A DNA stretch of 64,000 bases from Physcia stellaris. Lineage: Eukaryota; Ascomycota; Lecanoromycetes; Caliciales; Physciaceae. Shown piece after piece: positions 46,498 to 57,166 of this stretch; position 1 is the first letter of the stretch, and each line of letters opens with the position of its first letter. The position numbers and the translations under genes were made by a program. The stretch is from the NCBI GenBank assembly GCA_018902385.1, contig JABSSW010000027.1, positions 372,001 to 436,000 of the forward strand, read 5' to 3'. Under the pieces are notes generated by a model, which saw only the letters and a list, made by a program, of their open reading frames with translations, was not told where the DNA came from and did not search any database.

Positions 46498-49207
46498 CGT
46501 TGCTCAACGCGTATGAATGATCTCATGAACTTCTGTGAAATCCGTAGGTTATTCCTTTGCACCAGATGAACGTCTGCCAAGCGGTTACACAGCGATGAAG
46601 AACAAAGCCTCGTGCCTGATAGTGACTTGCAGGTCTGATAAAGCTCACAGATACGCGTACCGCTTGGCTTATTGGCTGTAAATACTGCTTGGAGAGTATT
46701 TGATGCTTGAGGTGAGCTTCAACCGGACTAGAATTGTTAGCAGATAATTTAGGCTTGTTTACGACTCGATCTGCTTTGGTTGCACTGTGCGACGGCTAGC
46801 GCTGTCAACAAGCGCGTATTCCTTGACCCCATCAAAAAGCCTCCTTCATCTAACAACCGCGAAGTGGACGTCATCCAGACTTGTGACTGACAGTACGACA
46901 AAATGTCACCAAAGCCAGGACCTCCTCTGATGAAGGCATCTTCCATTAATACTTAACGGGCTGCGTGGCTCGTATATGAGAAAAGCTCGCGCGGACCGGG
47001 AACGACACGTCCTTGATCACGTACTAAGTCACCAGAGCACGTGCAAATTTATAGACATATTTTGCCCTTTCACAACTTCGACCATTTTCCAACGAGCGCT
47101 CGAACCTGCAATTGCATTGCATTAAAATCCATGAGATTGAAAGTCTATTAATATGAAGTACCTCCCAATGCTGTCGTGAGTTGTGATACGAGTCTCAGGA
47201 GCTCTCAGTGCTGTCCAATCAACGGTGAAGTAACAGGGAACCGCCCATTGCCGAATGGGGCCATCGAGATTCGAGAAAAGGTGGGCAAAAATGTAAAGTG
47301 CACAGTCTCTTGATACCCCAAATCGAGACGGCAGGTTTGCAAGGCTGCTGACCGATCGCACATCTTCCTTGATGGATCCAGATGATATTACTGACTCGAT
47401 TTTCAGAGATGAGAGCTTTTCCACGGCCTACCCTTCGCGATCTACGTCAGGAGCATTGAGCATCATTTTCAACCATTCGACTTATTCAATCAATCGACTG
47501 TATGCATCATTGTCGTCATTCCAGCCAAAGCACTACACATGTGCTAAGGTGATGGCTCAACCATTAAAAGTTGCGAGGTACGGGTGGAGGTGTCGCAGGG
47601 CGGAGAAATGATAGACCCAGATCGTTAGTGTGATGCAGTCTTTTTGGCTTCAGAAGTCAAGCGTGCAGATCTTTCGTATCAAGCGAATGGCTGAGCAGTT
47701 GCAAGCCTCTTTAGCCTATCAATGCATCACCCTTTGAAATTGTTTGCTTTGATATGTGCGGCCGAGGAGGCCCTTGCGATTGACCAGATGCATCGTGCAC
47801 GTAGCTGGGATGTTGTTGGTCTCTTACGTGAAACCGATGCGACGCATGGCCGACTCGAAGCACCTACGGTCCTACGGACAGACTCTGATTGCCAGCGAGT
47901 GCGCACCAAATTTTCTCTCGAAGCGCCTCTTATCGTGAAGATTGGGAAGTGTCAGTATGCGCCAAAGGTGGTTTTCAGCAGTATCTGGCGCCTTTGTTAC
48001 TCTGGAGGAGTTGAAGAATTGTGGCAGCGAGTTCATACGAGCCAATCCTGATTCTGGCTCCGCGACCCAACCAAGCAAAAAGCCGCCGAGCTAGGATTTG
48101 CATCGAATTGCGTCTCTGCTCCGATAAACTTAGACCATACGCCAACTCTTCCAAGCTTGTCACAGAGCGACTTGTTCCTCTTTAAACTCCTCAGGACGAC
48201 TCAACCAGTTTCATCAGTCCTTCCATCCTCTTCACCCTGTCGGCGGTCGAATTGACGACTTACACCCAACAAGCACCCCTACTTTCGTACTACAGTAGCT
48301 TCGATGTACAGTGTTTCAATAGTCGAATAATAGTGATAAGCCTAGAATTAAAGCGAAGCTTTATAGGTGGCACATGCGATAGTTGCTCCAGTAGACGCTC
48401 AAAAGACAATCTTTTGCGTGTTGTAGAGGTTCCTGTCAAGAATTAAAACTGCCTGAAACAATCAACAACACGCAGACACTGGCTTCATTCTTGAACTTTC
48501 ATAAGTAATATTGTGTTGCGATGCATAGCGGTTTTATACTCGGTAGGGCTATGTTCGGCTGGTGAGGACCTGACCCTTCGCTTCTCCCACCCTCTTCCCT
48601 CTTCTCCATCACCCAGAGCGTCAACAACCTTCCACAGTTGAGCAATCTGCAGTAAGTAAAGCTGGCTGAAGAGTGTGTTTGTGATAATCACTTGTCCCTG
48701 TCTAACATGATTGCAATCGAACTGTGCTCATCTAACACATGTCATTGTAGGCTCAACTGGCTTGTCTTGACGAGCGGGCTCAGTGCAACCTGAGCGAACC
48801 GCTCGATAGCAACGACCATCGATCTAGGACTCTTCACAGAAGGTAGAAGTTTATCTTAACAGGTATGCGATCCGATCCTCGCTGTCAATGCCCCTCTTGC
48901 CTACAATTTCCTTTTTACTCATCCCTTGTCTTCTGAGCGACAAGCTGCTTGGTTGTCAACAGATGCCGGCAATCTTGCAAGACATGTAACCTTCACCGAA
49001 GACAAACATGAGACTGTCATCCTCTGCATATTATGCTGTCCGTATTAGTACCCATCGCTAATACTTTGCAGTCTCGTTACCTGACGTAGTCGCTTCCAAG
49101 ACACATCCAATCCAAAGCCTATTCCATCCGACGCCCACTTGTACCGGATAAACGTTCCTTTGGCATCCTTGGGTTTTCTCTTCTGCCTCCGGCAGCCTGC
49201 ATAATGA
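46498..49207. other. divergent intergenic region, cyclin B and OefC-like
   Basis: 2.7 kb shared upstream region. Short frames (for example 47369-47611 and 47722-48051) lack motifs. A plausible 5'-UTR intron for the right-hand gene runs from a GTATGC near 48863 to a TCAACAG near 48961. A CACGTG lies at 47038-47043. Confidence 0.4.
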
Positions 49208-51472
49208 ATGTCTCAAACCTCTTATCCAACGACGCACCCCGACCGTATCGATCGCAGCACACAAGCGAAGGCGTACAACAAGACCAGCAACGCTCCCACC
49301 AATACCCTACACGTCACTCGGTTTCTACCAGTAACTATGGCGGTACAGACACATCTCTTCCAGCGCCTTCGACCCGCGCAAACTACAGCGGGACTTATCA
49401 GGATGCACCACTCCCCCTACGATGCATCACCACCCAGCCCGGCCCCCAAAACTGTGACATTTGAATTAGTATTCGATGGCGCATCTCATGCTCGGGCAAG
49501 ATTGCCGTTGAAGGTACAGATATTTCCGCACGATACAACCGATTCAATTGTTACAACAGTCAAAAACTTCTATGGCCTGTATGAAGGTACCGCGAGTGGA
49601 TTCAGCTTTGAGGATAGGCAAGGCAACATCCTCATCGCACGATACGAGAACTTCAGGAACGACATGTCGGTCCTTGTCAGAGTAATGGTTGATCATACTC
49701 CGTCATACTACGATCAAGGGCAAACCCCTTACCAATCAGCTTCGCCACGTAGCCGTCACCGAACACCGCAACTCGGTGAACCTTTTCAGATGCCACCGCC
49801 CAATCAAATTTTGAATTATAACCAACCATACTCTCGCCCAAGCTCTCGGCTTGCTCGCAAACGAAGCCCCTCGCCTCGCTCTACTAGAGGTGGCCGAAGT
49901 CTGTCCATACAAAAGGGTCGCTCTAGGCCAGGTAACAAGAGTCGAGACGCCAGCATGCATGGCAGTTTCGAAGACACGAACAATGACGTCGCCAACGGTT
50001 ATAGTAGCAGCGACAATGGCGCTGGCTCCATATCAGGCTCTCGCAAAGCTCGGAGCGAGCAGTTTGCTAGTGCTGAGATCAGTCTTGAGAACGTTGTAGA
50101 AGGCGGACGACGTAAACGCGCCAAATTTGAAAGCTCTGTAAGTATCGCGTCCAACGATGTTCGTGAAGGTTGATCGTCTAACAAAACCTGCTTCCAGGAA
50201 TTACCACTGTTCGTCCCACCACAGGTACCAGCAGCCAATTCTATCTCTTCCATCTCTCCTCAAAGGCGATCGAACGGGCAAGACAACCCTTCTCCATTTG
50301 CAAGGCCAATCCAACGTACTTCTTCGTATGGTCAAACGCTTCAATCTCCTCAGAGCTATGGGTACAACGAACACCTACACAACATCATACCTTCAACCGG
50401 AAGTCCATACTCCATGCCTGCACCTACCCAACATGGACATCGTCTTCGCGATCGTACCAGCCTCCCACAATCTAATCGAAGTTCGACAGGCTCAATGCCA
50501 CGTAAACAGGGTTTTGGAATCCTGCCTACCCCTGATCCGACAATAGCAAGCTGTATTTCTGACGAAGACGTTGCACTGCAACTGATGCGCCTTGGAGACG
50601 CTTCCAATATCTCGCATGGGCGTACTTCAGCGTCCACTCTCGATGAAACATTGAGTGGACGTGCCGACATTGCATCTTCAGCTGGTAGCGAGAGCGATGA
50701 AGAGGGCGACGAGATGGATCAGGCCCCGTTGCCCCTGCATCAACATCAGCCCGACGGACCACCTGCCCAGAGCATTGTCACGAGTGGTGCGAAGAGGGGG
50801 TACAAGCAGTTCAAGGAAGGCCTGCCTAGCACAGATAGTGCTGAGCCTAGCGGTGATGAAGTTGACGGTGACTACTACTATGACCACAAGAGAGATGGAG
50901 TCTTCAAGAGCGATCCTGATGACCTTGTCAACGAGTTCGGCCAATCCGCCACCCCTAGGGTCCCTACCAAAGGCGGTCCTACTGGGCTGCAAAAAGTACG
51001 AAGCGGCAGCGCGCCCAAGAAAGTTTCGAAATCCGGCAAACAGAGACCGAACCCACCTAAGAAATTGAAAACGTCTTCGCTTTCCAATGCCTCTAAGGCT
51101 CCGATGTCCCCAACCTCACTTGCTTCGCAGTCTCGCAAAAATTCTACCGCCTCCACCCTGAATTTCCAACATCATCTTGGTGCTGATGAAGAAGACTTGT
51201 CCTCCAAACCACGCTGTCAGCGCTGCAGAAAGAGTAAGAAAGGCTGTGATCGTCAACGTCCGTGCCAACGCTGTAAGGATGCTGGCATCGGCCCGGAAGG
51301 CTGCATCAGTGAGGACGAGGGCAATGGTAGGAAAGGTCGCTTCGGACGTCACATGGGTGTCTCCGTAAAGAAAGACGGATTGGAGACTCCTGTTGATGAC
51401 TCTGAAGTTGCCGGTGCTATCTTAACCGACATGGCGGCTAGCCCAGAAAAGAGCAAAAAGAGAAAACGTTGA
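49208..51472 (+). CDS. oefC: Zn2Cys6 protein of the OefC type (developmental regulator)
   Basis: Exons 49208-50137 and 50198-51472 give 734 aa. The N-terminal conserved block (about residues 80-160) has VTFELVFDG, LKVQIFPHDTTDSIVTTV and NFYGLYEG. A long Ser/Pro/Arg-rich middle follows. The Zn2Cys6 cluster is near the C-terminus (about residues 650-680: CQRCRKSKKGC then CQRCKDAGIGPEGC), unlike most such factors, which carry it at the N-terminus. The last Cys spacing is nine residues. This arrangement is that of OefC, whose overexpression in Aspergillus nidulans causes a fluffy phenotype; I make that match from memory. A second ATG at 49204 in another frame also reads as protein for ~70 codons, so the true N-terminus may involve a one-base shift near 49415. 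Confidence 0.82.
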
Positions 51473-52405
51473 GAGACAACGAAAACGTTCCACCTTCCAC
51501 TTCGAAGCACAACCATCAATGTCTATCCATTCGAACGACTTGGGCATTTACAAACCCAAACGGCTCTACTATACTATTGCGCTCTTTTCTAATCTTACCG
51601 CGGCCATTTCATTCAGACGCCGCCGACTTTGACTTCTTCTAAAAACTGTTACCGTCAACCTCATCCAAAGTCAGCTTATCGATGTGTTCGTCTCCAAACC
51701 GCTCTCCAAGCAGTAGGCTTGTTGGATAAGCCCACAACAGATGATTCACCACTTTTGAAGCCTCGGCGTCTACCATAACCTGTTCACTGGATTATTATTC
51801 TAAAAGTTTTCTGTCTGCTGGCTTGCATTGCTTGAGATATTGCGCCTTAGTTGCAGCTATGTGGTAGCTTAATGTGGAGGATTGATCGAGGGAAGGATTG
51901 GGCGGGGAACATGGGCGATGGGGAATCGTCGGCACGGCGCATCTCTGTGGTTAAGCTTACGATCTCCGGTGGATGACTGTATACGAATTTCTGTTACGAT
52001 AGATTCGAAAATCTCGGGTCTTTTATCACCTCAATGGGATCCGATTATCTCTGTCAAGGTTCCTGAAGGCTTATGTCTCCTCGGTGCTCCTAGACAATCA
52101 GGAGTCCGCAAAATGACGTTGAATTAGAATTAGGTCTAAGCGCGCGGCTCCGCACGGAGACCATAACCGAAGCACGGAGCTGCGTCCGGCATAGCAATAG
52201 GGTTAGCGTAATATAAAGTACTAAACACTCACTTCTCGCCTCGATAACCCGCTTGATCGGACAGGACGATACATGGTAAACAGTAAGAAAGCTGTAGGCT
52301 TTAGCATGTGTGAGATTTTCTTTTGTCCAAAAGCAGAGCCCAACAGCTGTAAACCTTTCCGTTGTCTCTGAGTCATTCGAACTCGATAAATATTCTCTAA
52401 CCGTC
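51473..52405. other. intergenic, OefC-like to RPC4
   Basis: No gene seen; 3' region of one gene and leader of the next. The RPC4 frame is open upstream of its ATG to 52310, but no ATG precedes 52406 in it. Confidence 0.5.
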
Positions 52406-54798
52406 ATGCCTCCAAAGCGGCAACCCCGGCGCCAGACGCGGCGAGGAGCACCCAAACAGCTTTCATCCGAGAGGGTCGCATCCGAACAGCCTGCCACGGA
52501 AGGAGATACACCTCCAGGTCTCGCTGCACAAGATGGAACTGAGCAGCCGAGAACGGCTGGAGATATAGAGCCAGAGCAGCAAAACATGTTTGGATACGAT
52601 CTGTCTAGTGAAGGTCCTATTGTCACTACAGCAGAATCCGAGTCGAGTCTCGGAGACTCTCTAATTCCCCAATCTCAGGCTACCGAAGCACCAGCTCGCC
52701 GTCCTGTTCAGCGATTAGCATCACTACGTAATCCATCGCACAATGATGCAGGAGGGTCGCTATCGAGCTCTGCGGCCACACGCCCAGCTGGGTTAAGATT
52801 CCAGCCCAAGTCTGTTCAGCGTCGGAGTAAGGAAGAGAGGGAGGCTGCCGAACGAGCCGAGGCTGAACGCCTGCAAGCTAGACTCTCTGGAAGTGTTGTA
52901 CCTGCTGATTTGGAGCGTGGGGGGTTTGCCTCTCGTGGAAGTGGGCGAGGGGCAATTCGAGGCGTTAGTGACAGGCTGAGTGGAGCGGGCGCAAGTGGCC
53001 ATCTGGGAGGAAGTACACGTAAAGATGAAGTCGCGCGACCCGTAAGAGGTCGAAGCATGTTTGGAGGTAGAGGTGAAGGAGTGGGTGGTGTATCTCGTGG
53101 AAGTGGGCGGGGACGAGGGCGTGGCGGCACGATAGGAACAGATCCGGGGACTACAGGTGCTGCCAGCTCTCGGCAGAAAAAAGGTCCAGCAGTCAAGGCA
53201 GAAATAGACAGAGATGGCGTCGTCGTAGCGGATAAGGCAACTACTAAAAAGAAGATCAAGAAAGAATCCGGTCTAATATATGGCATCTCATCATCTGAGT
53301 CCGAGAACGATGGTAAGAGGGGCAGAAGAATCAATATCGAAGAGATCAATTTAGTTAGCAGCGAATCTGAAGCGGACGGGGAAGATACGGCTGGCAAAAC
53401 CAAAGAACGGGCAAGAACCCCCAAAGCGAGAAATCCTAGACCTGTTCGATTCCATAGAGATGAGCATGTAGAGCGCGCTGTCGGCGTCAACACTGATCCT
53501 ACTACTTTAACGTCTGCAGAGCTGAGGAGGAAGGCAAAGGAAAAACAAGATGCGCAAGGAAGCATGTTCATTGACTCGGGGGATGACGCGATAGCACCTA
53601 GCACAAAGACGAAAGGCAGAGGAAAGACGAAAGACGTGGAATTTATCGAAGACAAGAGGAAGTGGAAAGGAGTCTATCAAGACGATGACGCAGAAGACCT
53701 TGCCAAAGTTAAGGAGGAGCCTATGGACGACGATCCGCTCATCGATACCAACGCAACATCACTTTCTACGGCTCAGCTAGCAGGAGAAATTCCATCAGTC
53801 AACGTGCAAGAAGTTGAGCGCGAGGTAGGCGCTGCACCAGAAGATGTCGACATGGCAGATCTTTCACACTCGCCAGCCGCCCATGCTGCTTCCAGCCAGA
53901 CAGTGCAAGGAGAAGCAGCCCCTCCTCGCCAAATTCCCTCCCTAAACCCAGAGACTCTCGTCGTAAACATCGCCTTCCTAGACCCGTCCTTCAGACCGAC
54001 GAAGACCACGAAGAATGGGCGCGATACAAGGAAGATATCAGCTGGATGCACGACACTCTCATGGAAGCAGGCGGCATCATCCGATCCAAACATGGCCTGA
54101 AATCCCAAGACGAGGACAATAATATGGACATTGACATCGGTAGCATCGGGCCCTGTTCCGAAGCCGGCCACATCTTCCTCTTCCAGTTCCCACCCGTGCT
54201 GCCCACCCTCGTCGACGCGCGCTCAAAGAAGCAAGAAGGGATCAAGAACGAGAAAAAGGACGAGCCAATACCGGCGCCCGCTCCGACCATCGAAGCACCC
54301 CCTCCGACAGAAATCCCCACACCATCCAACAGCAAGAAACCCCCGCCTCCCAAACCACCAAAGGCCAAAGCACCACCTGCTAAAGACGCCAAACCCGCCC
54401 CTCCACCACCACCGCAAACATATACACCCCTTTCTCCTGCTCCCCCTCCGGGCCAATTCGGTACCCTCCGCCTGCACCGCTCGAAGCGCGTCACTGCTAA
54501 TTGGGGCACGTTGCAATTCGACATCGGCCGTAGCAGCGAGCGGATCATAGCGCAAGAGGTGGTCGTGTGCGACTGGAACCGGACTGTCGTGAAGAAAGAG
54601 GGCTTTGAGGGATCAGGTGGGCTTGGAGGGGGGAGCGGAGGTAAAGTTAAAGGGGAGGACGGAGATGGGAATGTGAAGGTGGAGGAGAGGGTCGAGTGGA
54701 GGGATGAGGTGAATTGTGGGGAGAAGGTTTGGGCTGTGGGTGGGGTGCAGGGTGGATGGGTTGGGGTGCCGGATTTGGGGGGCATGTTTGGGGTTTGA
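52406..54798 (+). CDS. RPC4: RNA polymerase III subunit RPC4 (Rpc53 type), junction unresolved
   Basis: Starts MPPKRQPRRQTRR. RPC4 pairs with Rpc37 on Pol III and acts in initiation and termination. The diagnostic N-terminal block RLASLRNPS, RFQPKSVQRRSKEEREA (about residues 105-165) is followed by Arg/Gly-rich and acidic low-complexity stretches. The C-terminal domain has HIFLFQFPPVLP and GQFGTLRLHRSKRVTANWG, separated by a ~65-residue Pro/Lys/Ala-rich insert. The N-terminal frame stays open to 54100, but the conserved C-terminal part (EEWARYKEDISWMHDTL onward) is in another frame from 53995 to 54798. A splice acceptor (CCTTCAG, 53993-53994) is present; donors at 53825 (GTAGGC) or near 53900 (GTGCAA) would give the right phase. 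A single missing base is the alternative. The tail is Gly-rich. Confidence 0.85.
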
Positions 54799-55495
54799 TA
54801 GGGGAAGGAAGAGAGGGGGAGTACAAAAGGGAGAGGGGGACAAGAGGGAATGCATAGCGATGGTGTTGGGGGGCTCAATGTGGCAAGGGGCAAGATGGCG
54901 CTAGGGATACGATGACATGATGCAGAGATTGCAGATTGTCCTAGAGGGCTTGAATATAAATGCATGATAGAATTATCGTCAAAACGAAAATCTTCATTCT
55001 GTGGATGTACATTAACGGCACTGGCCCTTTAAAGGGGCATTCATGAATCCAACCAGCTTTCAACCAATCTACGATCTGCTGATATTGAATCGTAGTGACA
55101 TAGTGCGAGATTTTAGCCTCTTGATTCACCAATTTATCTAGAGAAACCGATTGAAGACGTTATGAGCGAGTCCTGTCACTGGACCAGCTCACGGTTGAAA
55201 GGAGAAAAAAAAAACGATGAAGGACTCGAGAGAGACTCGAAGGAGATTCGAAACTGTGTCTACTCAAAGGTAAAAATAAGCAAGCCCGTCTCGATGCACG
55301 CACTCGAGCCTAGATCCCGTTTGATCCTCCTTTAATTGGAACCTATATTTCAAATTTCTTCGAAACGCAATTTACCTTTTTTGGCGAACCTGACGGTTGA
55401 TGGCAACAATACCTTGGTGTTCTGAACCTACCCAAATACATCCTTCCAGTGTAGAGTGTAGAATTCTGCTCGAGATGTGATTTTGGCTCTTTCAT
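54799..55495. other. intergenic, convergent RPC4 and UreD
   Basis: About 700 nt between two 3' ends; no gene. It includes an A10 run near 55206-55215. Confidence 0.55.
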
Positions 55496-56575
55496 TCAGC
55501 CCACGCCCATCAGCGCTCCTTCTCCAAACTCCCGCGCTACGCTGCCCTCCTCTCTCAGCATCGCTCCAAGCCACTCCCGGGCGCCCTGCACGTCTCTCGC
55601 GCCGAACTTCACCACTACCGCGCGGTCACTTCTCACTCTTGCTGCCGTCCAAGTCACTTCGTCAATCTTCTCCTTCGCCTGTCTCTCCACCCTCCACTTC
55701 TCTCGCGGCGTGAGCGTTGGGGCAACGGTAGGAGTATCCCAATTCCTACCGCCAATCCGCGGCAGAGCTGCGAACTCTGAGGTGAAGAAAACTGCTAAAG
55801 ATTGCAGTATAGGCCCCACAAGGATCAGCGTGCCGAAGATACCGAGGCCTTCCATTCGTTTCTTGATCTCTCGTCCTTCAAGTATTACACTGTCTCTGAG
55901 CAGTAACCTTCTTTTCTCCGTATCTTCCTCTTTGCTGCGCGTAATAGTCCAGACTTCATTCCGCCCTCTCCATCCCTCGAACTCCCAGCTCTCGCCTCGC
56001 GCTCTCCTCCCTTCACTTACCCAGTCCAGCAAGCCGAGACTTGCGCCGTCGTGCAGGTCGAAGATCTGGACCTGGCTGTAGCGGCTTGAGGCGAATGGCT
56101 GTGTTGGGTGGGGAGAGTAGAAGAGGGCGGAGTGTGGGTGGAGGGTACAATCGAGGGTTTGAGATGAGATGGGCTTTGTGGACTCTGGAGTTGGTTCCGA
56201 CGGTGTTGGAACTTTGAAGATCTTTGTGGAGCCCTGCGTGGCGATTGTGAGACGGCTGAAGGCATCGAGGGTAAGGGAGAGATGGATGTGGTCGTTCGAG
56301 AGAAGGCCTCCGCCGTATGTTAGGAGGAAGAGGAGGGGCACTGCGGATGGTCGTTTTGGAGTGAGTGGCTTCGAAGTGGTAGATGAATCTTCTTTCGATT
56401 CGGCAGAAGTCTGAGAAGTACCATTCGGTGCCAGGATGTGTGGACTCGAGGGAAGGAGCTTCAGCGGGTAGGTGAAATTGAGGGTTGAAAAGGAGGGAGT
56501 TGACGGAGGAAGTAGCGTCAGATGAACGGTACCGCTGCCAGGCTTGTGCGGGGAGATCGTGAATGGCGACGGCAT
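55496..56575 (-). CDS. ureD: urease accessory protein UreD
   Basis: Intronless, 359 aa. UreD is the scaffold that binds apo-urease and, with UreF and UreG, delivers nickel to its active site in the cytosol. The conserved UreD features are visible in order: LLFLLTYGGGLLSNDHIHLSL (residues about 95-115), TIATQGSTKIFK, LDCTLHPHSALFYSPHPTQPF, FDLHDGASLGLLDWVSEGR, and RDSVILEG. The downstream part (ARVRSDRAVVVKFGARD) is also typical. Two Ser/Thr/Pro-rich loops lengthen it relative to bacterial UreD (about 270-300). The ATG at 56575 is preferred; the frame extends 15 codons upstream without another ATG. The urease structural gene is not in the window. It is divergent from SCC3 across 591 nt. Confidence 0.94.
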   Translation of the reverse strand: MPSPFTISPHKPGSGTVHLTLLPPSTPSFSTLNFTYPLKLLPSSPHILAPNGTSQTSAESKEDSSTTSKPLTPKRPSAVPLLFLLTYGGGLLSNDHIHLSLTLDAFSRLTIATQGSTKIFKVPTPSEPTPESTKPISSQTLDCTLHPHSALFYSPHPTQPFASSRYSQVQIFDLHDGASLGLLDWVSEGRRARGESWEFEGWRGRNEVWTITRSKEEDTEKRRLLLRDSVILEGREIKKRMEGLGIFGTLILVGPILQSLAVFFTSEFAALPRIGGRNWDTPTVAPTLTPREKWRVERQAKEKIDEVTWTAARVRSDRAVVVKFGARDVQGAREWLGAMLREEGSVAREFGEGALMGVG

Positions 56576-57166
56576 ACTTCGATGGAGAACTGTCTGATTC
56601 CTAGGTCTGCAATACCCCAAAACCTCTGCTTCTCAACGGTGAGAAAGCACTATAGCCCAGCATTATGTCCTATCCCGGCAATTCCCTTTGGACGGAGAAG
56701 AGGATTCAATAATTGGATATCGAATTCCGATTTTGAGCTTGACTTCTGTGATCCAAGTCTGTCTTTTGAGAGTCCGTTAATCGAGTTAGGTAAGAAGACA
56801 TGTGTGAGATGTGTTCCAGCTCAACGCTTCTCCGAGACTGGGACCGTTGACTTTGGAATGATGCAAGCAAAAAGCCATGTTCTGTGATTCATTATCATCG
56901 AAGCATGTACCAAAGTACGGCATCAGCCCTCGCACAACGGGATTGTGGATTTGGAGCTTGTTACTCGCAGAAGAGTCCGAGAAATTTCGGGAGGTGATTC
57001 CCGAGGGACACGTGATAAAGCCGAGGCTAAGGATTTAGCGATAGCTTAGTGACAGAAAACCGCGTCGACCAACTCCCCCACACGTCAACTTGCTATTTAC
57101 GCGCCCAAACATTGTGACATCTGCTTCGATTGAATAGCCACGAACACAGACTAGATTCCCATCTAG
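56576..57166. other. divergent promoter region, UreD and SCC3
   Basis: 591 nt between two start codons, so it must hold both promoters. A CACGTG E-box lies at 57009-57014. A frame at 56522-56887 overlaps UreD antisense and has no motif. Confidence 0.55.

Noticed and set aside
47369-48051. Two plus-strand frames of 80 and 109 codons between cyclin B and the OefC-like gene
   Set aside because: Opposing minus-strand frames cover the same bases and no motif supports either strand.
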